NCBI RefSeq assembly: GCF_026157065.1
Contig: NZ_JANLGQ010000005.1
Coordinates: 186,001-250,000 of the forward strand
Length of the DNA: 64,000 nucleotides
DNA from: Enterococcus sp. HY326
GTDB taxonomy: Bacteria; Bacillota; Bacilli; Lactobacillales; Enterococcaceae
Direction of reading: 5' to 3'
The position numbers were made by a program, and so were the translations under genes. The stretch's first letter is position 1. Every line of letters starts with the position of its first letter. The notes below the pieces were generated by a model that worked only from the letters and a program-made list of their open reading frames with translations, had not been told where the DNA came from and made no database searches. Positions 10,454-19,904 of the stretch are shown piece after piece.

Positions 10454-10693
10454 ATGTTAGAACTGCATTTAGAATTTGAAACAGCCAATGGGGAGTCGGA
10501 AACTTTGGTGGTGTATCAGCCAAATCCTGATTTGACGCCTAAGAAAATCATTGAGCGGATGCGGGAAATTTGCGACTGGCATGGCTTCCAGAAAAATTGC
10601 CAGCCACTTTTCACCGGGATTATCGGTGCCAAATATGTTGAGCGCAAGGAGGAACCAATTTTCAGACTGCTGGGTAAAGATTTGGACCTGTGA
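10454..10693 (+). CDS. small conserved hypothetical protein (possibly DUF2922-like)
   Basis: 79 aa from the ATG at 10454, placed by AAAGGA 9 bases upstream. The N-terminal strand MLELHLEFETANGESETLVV resembles DUF2922-type proteins, but the remainder (DWHGFQKNCQPLF) is not recognised. The promoter of the next gene starts 12 bp after its stop, so it is a separate transcript. Confidence 0.6.
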   Translation: MLELHLEFETANGESETLVVYQPNPDLTPKKIIERMREICDWHGFQKNCQPLFTGIIGAKYVERKEEPIFRLLGKDLDL

Positions 10694-10704
10694 GGCTAGG
10701 CGCC

Positions 10705-10733
10705 TTGAAAGTTTCCCTTTTCCCCGCTATAAT
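10705..10733 (+). promoter_or_regulatory. promoter of ABC-F gene
   Basis: TTGAAA (10705-10710), 17-bp spacer, TATAAT (10728-10733). It sits inside the apparent 5' extension of the next reading frame and so shows that the protein starts further downstream. Confidence 0.85.
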
Positions 10734-10782
10734 GCTTAGAGGCCCTGTGCCCACTACGAAAAAAAGCGAGGAAAATAATTCA

Positions 10783-12402
10783 TTGATTACTGTAACTGAT
10801 GTAAGTTTACAATTTCCTGATCGTAAACTTTTTGATGATGTCACGATAAAATTTACTCCCGGCAATTGCTACGGCTTAATCGGTGCCAATGGCGCTGGTA
10901 AATCAACCTTTTTAAAAATTCTTTCCGGCGAATTACAACCGACCACCGGTAATATTTCTTTAGGACCAAATGAACGGATGGCAACATTGCGTCAGAATCA
11001 TTTCGACTATGAAAATGTTCCTGTGATTGAAACGGTGATGATGGGCCACAAACGCCTTTATGAAGTCATGAAGGAAAAAGATGCCATTTATATGAAGGAA
11101 GATTTTTCTGATGAAGATGGCATCAAAGCCGCTGAATTAGAAGGCGAATTTGCCGAACTAAATGGCTGGGAAGCTGAACCAGAAGCAGCTGTTTTGCTGC
11201 AGGGTTTGAATATTCCAGAAGAATTGCACCACCAAAACATGAGCGAACTGACAGCTGGTCAAAAGATTAAAGTCCTACTGGCTCAATCGCTTTTCGGCAA
11301 ACCCGATGTCCTTTTACTAGACGAGCCGACTAACGGCTTGGATATTCAGTCAATCAACTGGTTGGAAGAATTTCTAATTAATTTTGAAAATACGGTCATC
11401 GTCGTTTCCCATGACCGCCACTTTTTAAACAAAGTCTGTACCCATATGGCCGACCTTGATTTCAGTAAAATTAAACTCTATGTCGGCAACTACGACTTCT
11501 GGTTAGAATCTAGCCAATTAGCAGCGCGCCTGCAAGCTGATTCCAATGCTAAAAAAGAAGAGCAAATTAAAGAATTACAAGACTTTATCGCGCGTTTTAG
11601 TGCGAACGCTTCGAAGTCAAAGCAAGCGACCTCCCGTAAAAAAATGCTGGATAAAATCACCTTGGATGATATTCAACCATCATCCCGCCGCTATCCTTTT
11701 GTCGGCTTCAAACCCGAAAGAGAAATCGGCAATGATTTATTGCAGGTAGACAATGTCAGTGTGACTATCGACGGCAAGAAAATCTTGGACAATATTTCCT
11801 TCACCTTAAACAAGGACGATAAAGTGGCCTTTGTTGCGGAAAATGATATTGTCACGACGACTTTATTTAAAGTTTTAATGGGAGAAATCACACCAGATAC
11901 TGGCTCTGTCCGCTGGGGCGTGACCACCAGCCAAGCTTATTTACCGAAGGATTCAACTAGCGAATTTAATTCTGAGATGACGATTTTAGATTGGCTGCGA
12001 CAATTTGCCTCAAAAGAAGAAGATGACAATACTTTCTTGCGCAGCTTCTTAGGTCGCATGTTATTTTCCGGCGATGAAGTCTTGAAACCAGTCAATGTTT
12101 TATCCGGTGGCGAAAAAGTTCGCTGTCTATTGTCCAAAATGATGCTGTCAAAAGCTAATGTTTTGGTTTTAGATGATCCGACTAACCACTTGGACTTGGA
12201 ATCAATCACTGCTTTAAATGATGGCTTAATTGCTTTCACCGGCTCATTGTTGTTTGCATCCCATGACCATCAGTTTATTCAAACTTTGGCCAATCGGATT
12301 ATTGCCATCTCCGATAAAGGCGTGGTTGACCGGGCGGAAACAACCTATGACGACTTCTTAGAAAATCCTGAAGTCCAAAAACAATTAGCCACAATGAAAT
12401 AA
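10783..12402 (+). CDS. ABC-F family ATPase, YbiT-like
   Basis: 539 aa. A TTG start at 10783 is chosen: GAGGAAAA lies about 10 bases upstream and the promoter at 10705-10733 rules out a longer protein. Two ABC domains joined by a linker. The first has GANGAGKST, signature ELTAGQ and Walker B LLLLDEPTNGLD. The second has an eroded Walker A (VAENDIVTTTLF, no Lys) but keeps LSGGEK and LVLDDPTNHLD. Soluble ABC-F proteins act on the ribosome; YbiT-type members are not tied to drug resistance. Erosion of the second P-loop appears to be a feature of this Lactobacillales subgroup (recalled, not checked). Confidence 0.88.
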   Translation: MITVTDVSLQFPDRKLFDDVTIKFTPGNCYGLIGANGAGKSTFLKILSGELQPTTGNISLGPNERMATLRQNHFDYENVPVIETVMMGHKRLYEVMKEKDAIYMKEDFSDEDGIKAAELEGEFAELNGWEAEPEAAVLLQGLNIPEELHHQNMSELTAGQKIKVLLAQSLFGKPDVLLLDEPTNGLDIQSINWLEEFLINFENTVIVVSHDRHFLNKVCTHMADLDFSKIKLYVGNYDFWLESSQLAARLQADSNAKKEEQIKELQDFIARFSANASKSKQATSRKKMLDKITLDDIQPSSRRYPFVGFKPEREIGNDLLQVDNVSVTIDGKKILDNISFTLNKDDKVAFVAENDIVTTTLFKVLMGEITPDTGSVRWGVTTSQAYLPKDSTSEFNSEMTILDWLRQFASKEEDDNTFLRSFLGRMLFSGDEVLKPVNVLSGGEKVRCLLSKMMLSKANVLVLDDPTNHLDLESITALNDGLIAFTGSLLFASHDHQFIQTLANRIIAISDKGVVDRAETTYDDFLENPEVQKQLATMK

Positions 12403-12403
12403 A

Positions 12404-12456
12404 AAAATGAGGAGTGAAGTTAGCCTAAAAGCTAATTTTCACTCCTCGTTTTTTAT
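12404..12456. terminator. bidirectional terminator, ABC-F / DegV
   Basis: GAGGAGTGAAGTTAGC pairs with GCTAATTTTCACTCCTC with a small internal mismatch; A7 before and T6 after. Confidence 0.9.
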
Positions 12457-12459
12457 TTG

Positions 12460-13329
12460 CTACTGTCTCACAGCGCCATATGAAAATAATGCGATGCAGC
12501 CATAACCCGTATGGCTGGTAATCGTTGGGCCTAATGGATATAAATCAAGGCCTTTGACCGGCAGCTGAGCTAAGACCATTTCTTTAACCTTCTCCGCACT
12601 TTCGTGGTCACCGGCATATGCTAATAATAATTGCTGTTGTTCTGGATGTTCAATCAAAGCAGTGGTTTCTTCGACAACTTTTTGCAGAGCTTTATTACGC
12701 CCGCGGGTTTTGCCGACATTTTGTAATTTTCCGGCAGCATCTACATTAATAATTGGCTTAACATTCATCAAACCGCCCAGAGTTGCTGCTGTTTTAGAAA
12801 TCCGGCCACCACGATGCAGATGGTCCAAGTCATCAACAGTCACCCAAGATTGCACCGTCATTTTAATTTTTTCAAGTTCTGTCACGATTTCCGCTAAAGC
12901 TAATCCACTGTCTCTGAGTTCAGCTGCCTTCAAAACCAATAGGCCCTGCCCTAAGCTAGCCGCTAGCGTATCTAAAACATAAACTTGCGGGTCTTTATCA
13001 TATTCCTCCCGCAGCATCTCTACGGCCTGCAGAGCGCTCTGATAAGAACCGCTCAATCCGGAAGAAAAGCACAGGTACAGCACCGGAATATTTTGATCCA
13101 CATAGCCTTTAAAAAATTCTAAATAACGTCCGACATTAATTTGGGAAGTCGTCGGCTGCGAGCCCCGCTGAATCTCCGCCAAAAATTTCGGATAATCAAA
13201 GGTTTCCCCTAAGTCATCAGGATATTCATGGCCATCCATCTGCACCAGCATAGGAATAAACGTGACCGCCTTCTCCTGCAGAATTTGATAAGGAATATCA
13301 CAGCAAGAATCCGTCATAATCTGATACAT
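12460..13329 (-). CDS. DegV family fatty-acid-binding protein
   Basis: 289 aa. It opens YQIMTDSCCDIPYQ (the family's xxDSxxD motif) and holds GSQPTTSQINVGRYLEFF and GLSGSYQSA, which line the lipid pocket in DegV/FakB structures. FakB proteins present fatty acids to the FakA kinase for phospholipid synthesis. Whether this one is a FakB is not decidable here, since several DegV paralogues are usual. GGGGGGAAACC precedes the ATG. Monocistronic. Confidence 0.9.
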   Translation of the reverse strand: MYQIMTDSCCDIPYQILQEKAVTFIPMLVQMDGHEYPDDLGETFDYPKFLAEIQRGSQPTTSQINVGRYLEFFKGYVDQNIPVLYLCFSSGLSGSYQSALQAVEMLREEYDKDPQVYVLDTLAASLGQGLLVLKAAELRDSGLALAEIVTELEKIKMTVQSWVTVDDLDHLHRGGRISKTAATLGGLMNVKPIINVDAAGKLQNVGKTRGRNKALQKVVEETTALIEHPEQQQLLLAYAGDHESAEKVKEMVLAQLPVKGLDLYPLGPTITSHTGYGCIALFSYGAVRQ

Positions 13330-13469
13330 GGTTTCCCCCCTAAATACTTATTTGTAAATATCATACCATTTTTAATCAAATTTTTAACCTAATAACAATG
13401 AATTAAGTCTTCAAAATTAAAGAATAGCTAGAAATTTCTCCACTGGTTCAAAGAGAAAGCGATTTTAAA

Positions 13470-13493
13470 TTTAGTTTATTCTTTTGCTATAAT
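13470..13493 (+). promoter_or_regulatory. probable promoter of secreted-protein/TCS operon
   Basis: Extended -10 TGCTATAAT (hexamer 13488-13493) with an AT-rich upstream stretch; no clear -35. Confidence 0.55.
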
Positions 13494-13579
13494 AAAAGTG
13501 CAGAATTATTAGTTTTGTTTACAAGTTGGCAATATCCTTCCACTAATCTAAAGGTACCAAATAAGAGGAGGAATAAAAA

Positions 13580-14143
13580 ATGCAAAAATTATGGAAACAG
13601 GCATTACTGATTAGCTGTGGTGTAGTGGTAGTTTTTTTGGGTGGGGTATTTGGCTCACAATATCTAACAGAAAGAGCTTTAGCTGACGATACTGAAATTA
13701 CTGAAATTTCAGCCGAAGATTGGGATCAAGGTGAGCCAAGCTTAGCAGATTTTTACTTAGTTGACTTGGGCTATCCCTCAGAAGTTATGACAAAATTTGC
13801 CGAAAAATTTAATGTCGATGTCAAGCAAGTTACCCAAAGCAGTTTAACTTCTGAACAATTCGACTATTTACAAGCCTTATCGCAATTTTATGCTTATCCG
13901 GAAGCGCCGATTTTGACTCGCAATCAGCTAGATATTGAAGATAAAAACTATCTCATGTCTTTGGAGGCAAGTTCCAGCGATACCATGGCAATGTCGCCTG
14001 AAGATGATTCAACCGGCGTGATTGAAGAAATTTTAGATACCCACGACATTGATTATGATGGTCAGGTTAAGGACTTGTCAGTTGAAATTATTTTAGAAAT
14101 TAACGATGCCTTATATGAAGCATCCAGTCATCCTAAAGAGTAG
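13580..14143 (+). CDS. secreted or anchored acidic protein, unknown function
   Basis: 187 aa. A basic start and a hydrophobic core (residues 9-26) are followed by RALADD, a possible signal-peptidase site; the rest is acidic and soluble, with two similar helical parts (FAEKFNVDVKQVTQ and IEEILDTHDIDYDGQ). No family recognised. It is 11 bp upstream of a response regulator and histidine kinase in one apparent operon, so it may sense a signal outside the cell or modulate the kinase (inference only). AGAGGAGGAATAAAAA gives a strong ribosome site. Confidence 0.75.
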   Translation: MQKLWKQALLISCGVVVVFLGGVFGSQYLTERALADDTEITEISAEDWDQGEPSLADFYLVDLGYPSEVMTKFAEKFNVDVKQVTQSSLTSEQFDYLQALSQFYAYPEAPILTRNQLDIEDKNYLMSLEASSSDTMAMSPEDDSTGVIEEILDTHDIDYDGQVKDLSVEIILEINDALYEASSHPKE

Positions 14144-14154
14144 GAGCAAAGAGC

Positions 14155-14811
14155 GTGGCCAATATTTTAATTGTTGAGGACGAGCAAAATATCAATCAAT
14201 TAGTGAGCCTGAGTCTAGAAACTGTTGGCCATCACTGCCTCCAAGCCTTCAATGGCATGGAGGCTCTTGCGCTTTTGGCAAATCAGGCTTTCGACTTAAT
14301 TATTTTGGATATTCAGCTACCAGATATTTTAGGCTATGAGTTAATGCCGACGCTACAGCGTTTAAAAATTCCTGTCATCTTTTTGACTGCCCGTAGTGAG
14401 GTTGCTGACCGGGTCAAAGGCTTAAATTTAGGGGCAGAGGATTATCTAATCAAGCCCTTTGCGATTGATGAACTGTTGGCCCGGGTTCAAGTAGTCTTGC
14501 GCCGCTTTCAAGTGACTCAAGAGGTTTTTACACTGGATAATTTAAAGGTTCTCTTGACGGAACGCAAGGTTTTTTTAAACGAGGAACCTCTTGAACTACC
14601 TCCGCAGGAATTTAATTTACTAGCTGTTTTTATTCAATATAAAAACATGGCTCTCTCCCGCGAACAATTACTGGAACAAGCGTGGGGCCTTGATTACTTG
14701 GGGGATATTCGGACGGTGGATGTCCATGTGCAACGTCTCCGCAAGAAATTAAAACTCGAAGACAAATTAATAACCGTCTTTAAAGTAGGCTATCGTTTGG
14801 AGGTCAACTAG
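14155..14811 (+). CDS. OmpR/PhoB family response regulator
   Basis: 218 aa, GTG start behind GGAGCAAAGAGC. Receiver domain with the acidic pair EDEQN, the phospho-Asp in LIILDIQLPDI (about residue 52) and Lys in YLIKPFAIDEL. C-terminal winged helix contains PQEFNLLAVF and RTVDVHVQRLRKKL. Directly abuts the kinase gene. Its targets are not visible; the secreted-protein gene in front is the obvious candidate for co-regulation. Confidence 0.95.
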   Translation: MANILIVEDEQNINQLVSLSLETVGHHCLQAFNGMEALALLANQAFDLIILDIQLPDILGYELMPTLQRLKIPVIFLTARSEVADRVKGLNLGAEDYLIKPFAIDELLARVQVVLRRFQVTQEVFTLDNLKVLLTERKVFLNEEPLELPPQEFNLLAVFIQYKNMALSREQLLEQAWGLDYLGDIRTVDVHVQRLRKKLKLEDKLITVFKVGYRLEVN

Positions 14812-15936
14812 ATGCAGCTATGGAAAAAGAATTTCATTTTTGTCTTCGCTTTGATTGAAATTATTTTATTTACAGCTTTACTAGCCTTCACCAGTCTGAA
14901 TTTTTATCAAGAGCTGCATAAGGAATTTGCTGCGTTTAATGCTACGGCTACCAATTTGACCTTTCCTCTCTATCGAATGGCTCAAGAGGAGGAGCAAAGC
15001 AATCTAGTCTTGCTGGCTTCCTTTCACCAGCAGCAGGGCCTAACCTATGCGCTGACAGATAGCCAAGGCCAGAGTCTTTTTTCCTATCTGCCACCTGAGC
15101 TTTCTGAAAATGTAACTGAGGCTAATACCATATTAAAGCAGGATGCTGATAAATATTTTCTCTTAAAACAACAGCTAGTGACTGCAGATGGCACTTACCA
15201 AATAGTTTATCTAAAGGACTGCCAAAAGCTCTATCAAAATTTTTACCAGCAAATTCTTTTTGCCGTTGCCTTGGGACTTTTTCTCTCAGCGATATTAGGC
15301 GGTGTGCTTTACTGGCAATTAAAAAAAATCTATCGCCCTATTCAAAATTTGGCTCACGAGCTTCGGACACCTCTGACTTTAATTTCCGGCTACTCAGAAT
15401 TATTATTACGAACAAAACAGCCAGCAGAGAAGCAGTCGTTGATGACCCAAAAAATTTTGACAGAAGCGCGAGCTCTGCAAAAGACGATTGAAGAATTATT
15501 AATCGTCGGAAATTTAAAAAATGACGACCTAAAAAAAGGACCCCTGCTGCTTTCAGAAATAGTCCAAAAACTAGCCAGCAATTATTCTGATTTATCCTTG
15601 ACAATTAGTAACGAAAAAACGATACAAGGAAATCCTGTTTTACTGACTCGACTTTTAGCAAATCTCCTAGACAATGCTCAGCGGGAAAGTCCCCAAATTA
15701 TCGTAAACATTTCTAGAGGAAATCTGACGATTATCAATAGTATCTCCAGAGAAATTTCCAAAGAAACACTTAGAAAATTAAATAAAGGGCGCCAGCTAAC
15801 TGCGGCAGAATATGCGGGCAGCGGGCAAGGCTTTCTAATTGCCCGCGAAATTGCCGACCTCCACCAGATGCAATTATCCATTACAGCCACAAAAACTACC
15901 GTTGAAGTCCATTTAATAAGCTTAACGAGCTTATAG
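14812..15936 (+). CDS. sensor histidine kinase
   Basis: 374 aa. Two membrane helices (about 8-28 and 147-167) flank a sensor domain outside the cell of about 115 residues. The phospho-His is in NLAHELRTPLTLISG with no HAMP domain visible between helix 2 and the H box. ATP site: NLLDNAQRES (N box) and GSGQGFLIARE (G box). The start codon follows the regulator stop directly, so the two are translationally coupled. The signal is unknown. Short length and missing HAMP set it apart from the usual PhoR/WalK type. Confidence 0.93.
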   Translation: MQLWKKNFIFVFALIEIILFTALLAFTSLNFYQELHKEFAAFNATATNLTFPLYRMAQEEEQSNLVLLASFHQQQGLTYALTDSQGQSLFSYLPPELSENVTEANTILKQDADKYFLLKQQLVTADGTYQIVYLKDCQKLYQNFYQQILFAVALGLFLSAILGGVLYWQLKKIYRPIQNLAHELRTPLTLISGYSELLLRTKQPAEKQSLMTQKILTEARALQKTIEELLIVGNLKNDDLKKGPLLLSEIVQKLASNYSDLSLTISNEKTIQGNPVLLTRLLANLLDNAQRESPQIIVNISRGNLTIINSISREISKETLRKLNKGRQLTAAEYAGSGQGFLIAREIADLHQMQLSITATKTTVEVHLISLTSL

Positions 15937-15959
15937 GCAGCACCTCTTCCCATGATAAT

Positions 15960-16019
15960 AAAGCACAAAAAAAGCTTCGAAAAACAGACAAAACGAACTG
16001 TTTTTCGAAGCTTTTATCT
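15960..16019. terminator. bidirectional terminator, kinase / purA
   Basis: AAGCTTCGAAAAACAG pairs perfectly with CTGTTTTTCGAAGCTT; A7 before, T-rich after. Confidence 0.9.
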
Positions 16020-16021
16020 TA

Positions 16022-17314
16022 TTAAATCTGTGACCAAACACTTTCCAAAATATTGGTTTGGTTACGGTCAGGTCCGACAGAGAAGGTTGAAATGCGGACG
16101 CCGACTAATTCAGAAATGCGGCGCACATAGTTGCGGGCATTTTCTGGTAATTCACCTAACGTGCGACAGCCGGTGATATCTTCAGACCAGCCAGGCAATT
16201 CTTCATAGACAGGTTTACAGCGATTCAATTCCTTCAAGCTCGCAGGGTAATGATAAATCAATTCCCCATCTAAATCATAAGCGGTACAAATTTTGACTTT
16301 GTCTAGTCCGCTCAAGACATCGATTGAATTTAAAGAGAGGTTGGTAATGCCTGATACCCGTTTAGAGTGACGCATCACAACAGAATCAAACCAACCCACA
16401 CGCCGCGGACGTCCCGTTGTTGTACCATATTCTTTGCCGACTTCACGAATCTGCTCGCCAGTTTCATCAAATAATTCAGTTGGGAATGGGCCATCCCCTA
16501 CCCGAGAGGTATATGCTTTACACACGCCAACCACTTTATTGATTTTGGAAGGGCCAACGCCGCTACCGATGGTTACCCCACCAGCTACTGGATTTGAAGA
16601 AGTCACGAAAGGATACGTCCCTTGGTCGATGTCTAACATCACGCCTTGGGCCCCCTCAAACAATACACGACGGCCTTCATCTAAAGCATCATTTAAAATC
16701 ACGGAAGTATCCGTAACATATTTTTTAATTTGTTGACCGTACTCAAAATATTCTTCAAAAATATCGTCAAAATTCATGCCTTCGCAGTCATACATTTTAG
16801 TAAACTGGCGATTTTTATCTTCTAAATTAACTTGCAAGCGTTCTGCAAAAATTTCCTTATCTAGTAAATCAGCAATCCGAATCCCAACACGAGCGGCTTT
16901 ATCCATATAAGCCGGTCCAATTCCTTTGATGGTGGTGCCGATTTTATTTTCACCCTTCGCATCCTCTTGCAATTGATCCAATTTGATATGATAAGGTAAA
17001 ATTACATGCGCTCGATCAGAAATTCGTAAGTTTTCTGTTGTCACGCCTTGTTCATGCAAATAAGCCAATTCCTTCACCAACGATTTAGGATTGACCACCA
17101 CGCCATTACCAATGACACTGATTTTATCTTTGTAAAAAATCCCCGACGGAATCAAATGCAATTTGTAAGTCACGCCATCAAATTTGATAGTATGACCAGC
17201 GTTGTCTCCACCTTGATAACGGGCAATCACTTCAGCATTTTCACTGAGGAAATCAGTAATCTTTCCTTTACCTTCATCTCCCCATTGCGTTCCAACAACT
17301 ACGACTGATGACAT
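16022..17314 (-). CDS. purA: adenylosuccinate synthetase
   Basis: 430 aa, normal length. Hallmarks: [14 protein letters not shown] at the N-terminus (P-loop and catalytic Asp), NAGHTI (catalytic His), [14 protein letters not shown] late. It joins IMP and aspartate with GTP to give adenylosuccinate, the first AMP-specific step. Monocistronic, GAACGAGG before the ATG, with a promoter and a PurBox-like site upstream. In many Firmicutes it lies near dnaB and rplI, as here. Confidence 0.98.
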   Translation of the reverse strand: MSSVVVVGTQWGDEGKGKITDFLSENAEVIARYQGGDNAGHTIKFDGVTYKLHLIPSGIFYKDKISVIGNGVVVNPKSLVKELAYLHEQGVTTENLRISDRAHVILPYHIKLDQLQEDAKGENKIGTTIKGIGPAYMDKAARVGIRIADLLDKEIFAERLQVNLEDKNRQFTKMYDCEGMNFDDIFEEYFEYGQQIKKYVTDTSVILNDALDEGRRVLFEGAQGVMLDIDQGTYPFVTSSNPVAGGVTIGSGVGPSKINKVVGVCKAYTSRVGDGPFPTELFDETGEQIREVGKEYGTTTGRPRRVGWFDSVVMRHSKRVSGITNLSLNSIDVLSGLDKVKICTAYDLDGELIYHYPASLKELNRCKPVYEELPGWSEDITGCRTLGELPENARNYVRRISELVGVRISTFSVGPDRNQTNILESVWSQI

Positions 17315-17349
17315 ACGAACACCTCGTTCTAATTATTTTGTCCTGCATT

Positions 17350-17378
17350 ATTGTAACAATTCTCTATCCCATAAGCAA
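17350..17378 (-). promoter_or_regulatory. purA promoter
   Basis: On the minus strand TTGCTT (17378-17373), 17-bp spacer, TACAAT (17355-17350), 36 bases before the ATG. Confidence 0.7.
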
Positions 17379-17391
17379 ATAAAACTCGAAA

Positions 17392-17404
17392 ATTATTCGG
17401 ATTT
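17392..17404 (-). promoter_or_regulatory. PurBox-like site upstream of purA
   Basis: AAATCCGAATAAT on the minus strand fits the lactococcal PurBox AWWWCCGAACWWT at 12 of 13 positions and sits 13 bp upstream of the -35. A second weaker CGAA-containing element lies at 17427-17452. Control by PurR is inferred. Confidence 0.5.
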
Positions 17405-17596
17405 TTTTCTTCAAACTAAGTAAAACACGAACGATTTTATTCGTTTTAAATTTTTTTGAAACTTAAAGGTGAACGAGGGTTGGATTTAATAGCTTCATTT
17501 TAATAAAACGACTAACCCTTTAAAAATTTCTTTAAATCGGTTACAGTTAATAAAAGGAAAAGTTCACTTTAGTGGGCAGATTAAAGGGGGGAAATC

Positions 17597-18346
17597 ATGG
17601 CCAAGGGCAAAAAGAAACCAGCTGCGAGAAAAAAAGCAACGAAGAAAAAAAGAATCATTCGCTGGGTGGCCAACATACTAGCCGTTTTACTATTACTAAT
17701 CGGCTTAGCTTTGATTTTTAATGATTACATAAAAGATTGGCTGATTCAGCAAAACACAGATAAATATGCGTTAGAAACGGTCACGAGGGAGGATATTTTG
17801 CGCAATCAAAATGCCGATGCAACCTTTGATTTCGATGAAGTGATTCCCATCAGTTCCGAAGCGGTCATTCGGGCGCAATTTGAAAATAATGAATTTGCGA
17901 CATTAGGGGCAATTGCGATTCCTAGCGTCAACATCAATCTACCAATTTTTAAAGGGACGAATTACGCCGCATTATTTTATGGCGCCGGGACCTTAAAGGA
18001 AGACCAAGTAATGGGGGAGCGAAATTATGCGCTGGCCAGTCATAAAGCCGTCAACAATAGTTTATTGTTTGGTCCATTAGAAAATGCCCAACTGGGTGAT
18101 TTAATTTACCTGACCGATTTAGATCGGGTCTTCACCTACGAAATTTTTTATTCTGAAATAGTATCTCCCTATTCCGGCTACTTAATCGACGACGTGCCAG
18201 ATGAAACGTTAGTCACTCTGGTAACCTGTAACGCCTCTGGCAGCATGCGGCTAGTGGTCCAAGGACGATTTGTGGAGGCTGTTTCAGTTGATGATGCCTC
18301 ACAAGCCATGAATGACGCCTTTAGCGTTAGTTTGAACACTTATTAA
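17597..18346 (+). CDS. srtA: class A sortase
   Basis: 249 aa. A very basic start (KGKKKPAARKKATKKKR) and one membrane helix (residues 25-45) give a type II topology. Catalytic triad visible: His in ALASHKAVNN, Cys in LVTLVTCNASG, Arg in SMRLVVQGRF. It anchors LPxTG-type surface proteins to the cell wall at the outer face of the membrane. AAAGGGGGGAAATC precedes the ATG. Alone, converging on dnaB across a terminator. No LPxTG substrate gene is in the window. Confidence 0.93.
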   Translation: MAKGKKKPAARKKATKKKRIIRWVANILAVLLLLIGLALIFNDYIKDWLIQQNTDKYALETVTREDILRNQNADATFDFDEVIPISSEAVIRAQFENNEFATLGAIAIPSVNINLPIFKGTNYAALFYGAGTLKEDQVMGERNYALASHKAVNNSLLFGPLENAQLGDLIYLTDLDRVFTYEIFYSEIVSPYSGYLIDDVPDETLVTLVTCNASGSMRLVVQGRFVEAVSVDDASQAMNDAFSVSLNTY

Positions 18347-18348
18347 AT

Positions 18349-18408
18349 GAAAAGCGCCAACTAGAAGTTAGTTTTTGAAGCTAACTTCTAGCTGGCGCTT
18401 TTTTATGC
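18349..18408. terminator. bidirectional terminator, srtA / dnaB
   Basis: AAAAGCGCCAACTAGAAGTT pairs with AACTTCTAGCTGGCGCTTTT; one mispaired spot. Confidence 0.9.
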
Positions 18409-18415
18409 TTATTTA

Positions 18416-19789
18416 TTAAAATTCAACTCTTGGTGAAAGGGAGGAAAATTTATTATATTCCTTGATAAAAAGCAGTTCGACTGTTCCCCTGGCACCGCTC
18501 CGGTTTTTTTCAATGATAACCTCGACAATATTGTCATTAGCTGGTGGTTCCGGTGCATTATTGTCGTCTTCGCCACCTTCACGATCATAATAGTCATCCC
18601 GATATAAAAATGCCACGATGTCCGCATCCTGTTCAATTGAACCCGATTCACGAATATCACTCAAGACTGGCCGTTTGTCCTGCCTTTGTTCCACACCACG
18701 AGAAAGCTGAGACAAGGCAATGATTGGCACCTTTAATTCCTTGGCGAGCTTTTTCAGCTGCCGGGAAATTTCCGAGACTTCCTGTTGACGATTTTCCCGA
18801 CCGGTACCTTCAATCAATTGCAGGTAGTCAATTAAAATCAAACCAAGATTGCCCCGCTCTTGAGCTAACTTGCGGCATTTCGCGCGAATCTCGGTGATTT
18901 TTATCCCTGGGGTATCATCAATGAATATATTGGCTTTTGAGAGGCTTCCCATCGCCATAATCAGATTGGACCACTCTTCCTCTGAAAGCTGTCCTGTCCG
19001 CAAATGAGCCGCTTCTATGGAGCCCTCAGCACACAGCATCCGATTAACCAGCGACTCTGCCCCCATTTCCAAACTGAAAATGGCTACCGAACGATCCGTC
19101 TTCGTGCCGACATTTTGAGCAATGTTCAAGGCAAAGGCTGTTTTACCAACAGCCGGTCGGGCAGCTAAGATAATCAGCTCTTCCGCTTGTAAACCTGCTG
19201 TCATTTTATCCAATGCTTGATAACCAGTTGGCAAACCCGTGATTTCTTCATTATTTAAAGACAGGCGTTCAATATTTTGGACAGAGGCAGTTAAAACATC
19301 CGCAATTTGTAAAAAACCGCTGCGATTGCGTTTTTCGGCCACTTCCAAAATGCGGGTTTCGGCATCATCTAAAATGGATTGGACATCTTCTCCTTGCTCG
19401 AAGCCTTTAGTAACAATGGAGGTCGCTGTTTGAATTAAATTTCTTAAAAGAGATTGCTCTTCAACAATTTTGGCATAATAGCCAATGTTTGCTGCAGTCG
19501 GAACACTCATCACCAGCTCCGATAAATAATCAAGTCCACCAGCATCTTCTAAAAGATTATTTTGCTCCAGCTGAGCTTTTACCGTCACAAAGTCAATGGC
19601 TTCGTTACGATCACTCAACGTGTTCATTGTTTCAAAAATAATCTGATGACTGCGACGGTAAAAATCTTTGGCTTCAATAAATTCTAAAGCATCCGGCAAA
19701 GCATCCGCTTCTAAAAAAATGGAGCCTAAGACGGCCTGCTCTGCTTCAATATTCTGTGGCGGCATACGATCTTGCCAAACTTCTGCCAT
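18416..19789 (-). CDS. dnaB: replicative DNA helicase (dnaC in Bacillus naming)
   Basis: 457 aa. N-terminal helical domain starting PPQNIEAEQAVLGSIF, then a RecA-type core with Walker A AARPAVGKTAFALN and Walker B LILIDYLQLIEG, and FLYRDDYY near the end. It is the hexameric helicase of the replication fork. GGAGCG precedes the ATG at 19789. The terminator between it and rplI means it needs its own promoter or read-through. Confidence 0.98.
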   Translation of the reverse strand: MAEVWQDRMPPQNIEAEQAVLGSIFLEADALPDALEFIEAKDFYRRSHQIIFETMNTLSDRNEAIDFVTVKAQLEQNNLLEDAGGLDYLSELVMSVPTAANIGYYAKIVEEQSLLRNLIQTATSIVTKGFEQGEDVQSILDDAETRILEVAEKRNRSGFLQIADVLTASVQNIERLSLNNEEITGLPTGYQALDKMTAGLQAEELIILAARPAVGKTAFALNIAQNVGTKTDRSVAIFSLEMGAESLVNRMLCAEGSIEAAHLRTGQLSEEEWSNLIMAMGSLSKANIFIDDTPGIKITEIRAKCRKLAQERGNLGLILIDYLQLIEGTGRENRQQEVSEISRQLKKLAKELKVPIIALSQLSRGVEQRQDKRPVLSDIRESGSIEQDADIVAFLYRDDYYDREGGEDDNNAPEPPANDNIVEVIIEKNRSGARGTVELLFIKEYNKFSSLSPRVEF

Positions 19790-19848
19790 TTTAAACGCTC
19801 CTACTCAGTACCTTCAAATCGTACTGCAATCTAGTGTACCTATTGTAA

Positions 19849-19885
19849 CGAAAAAAAAAGCAATCCGCAACGAGGCAGGATTGCC
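19849..19885 (-). terminator. terminator after rplI
   Basis: On the minus strand GCAATCC pairs with GGATTGC around an 11-base loop, followed by nine T. Confidence 0.85.
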
Positions 19886-19904
19886 GGAATCATTAAGATT
19901 TCCT

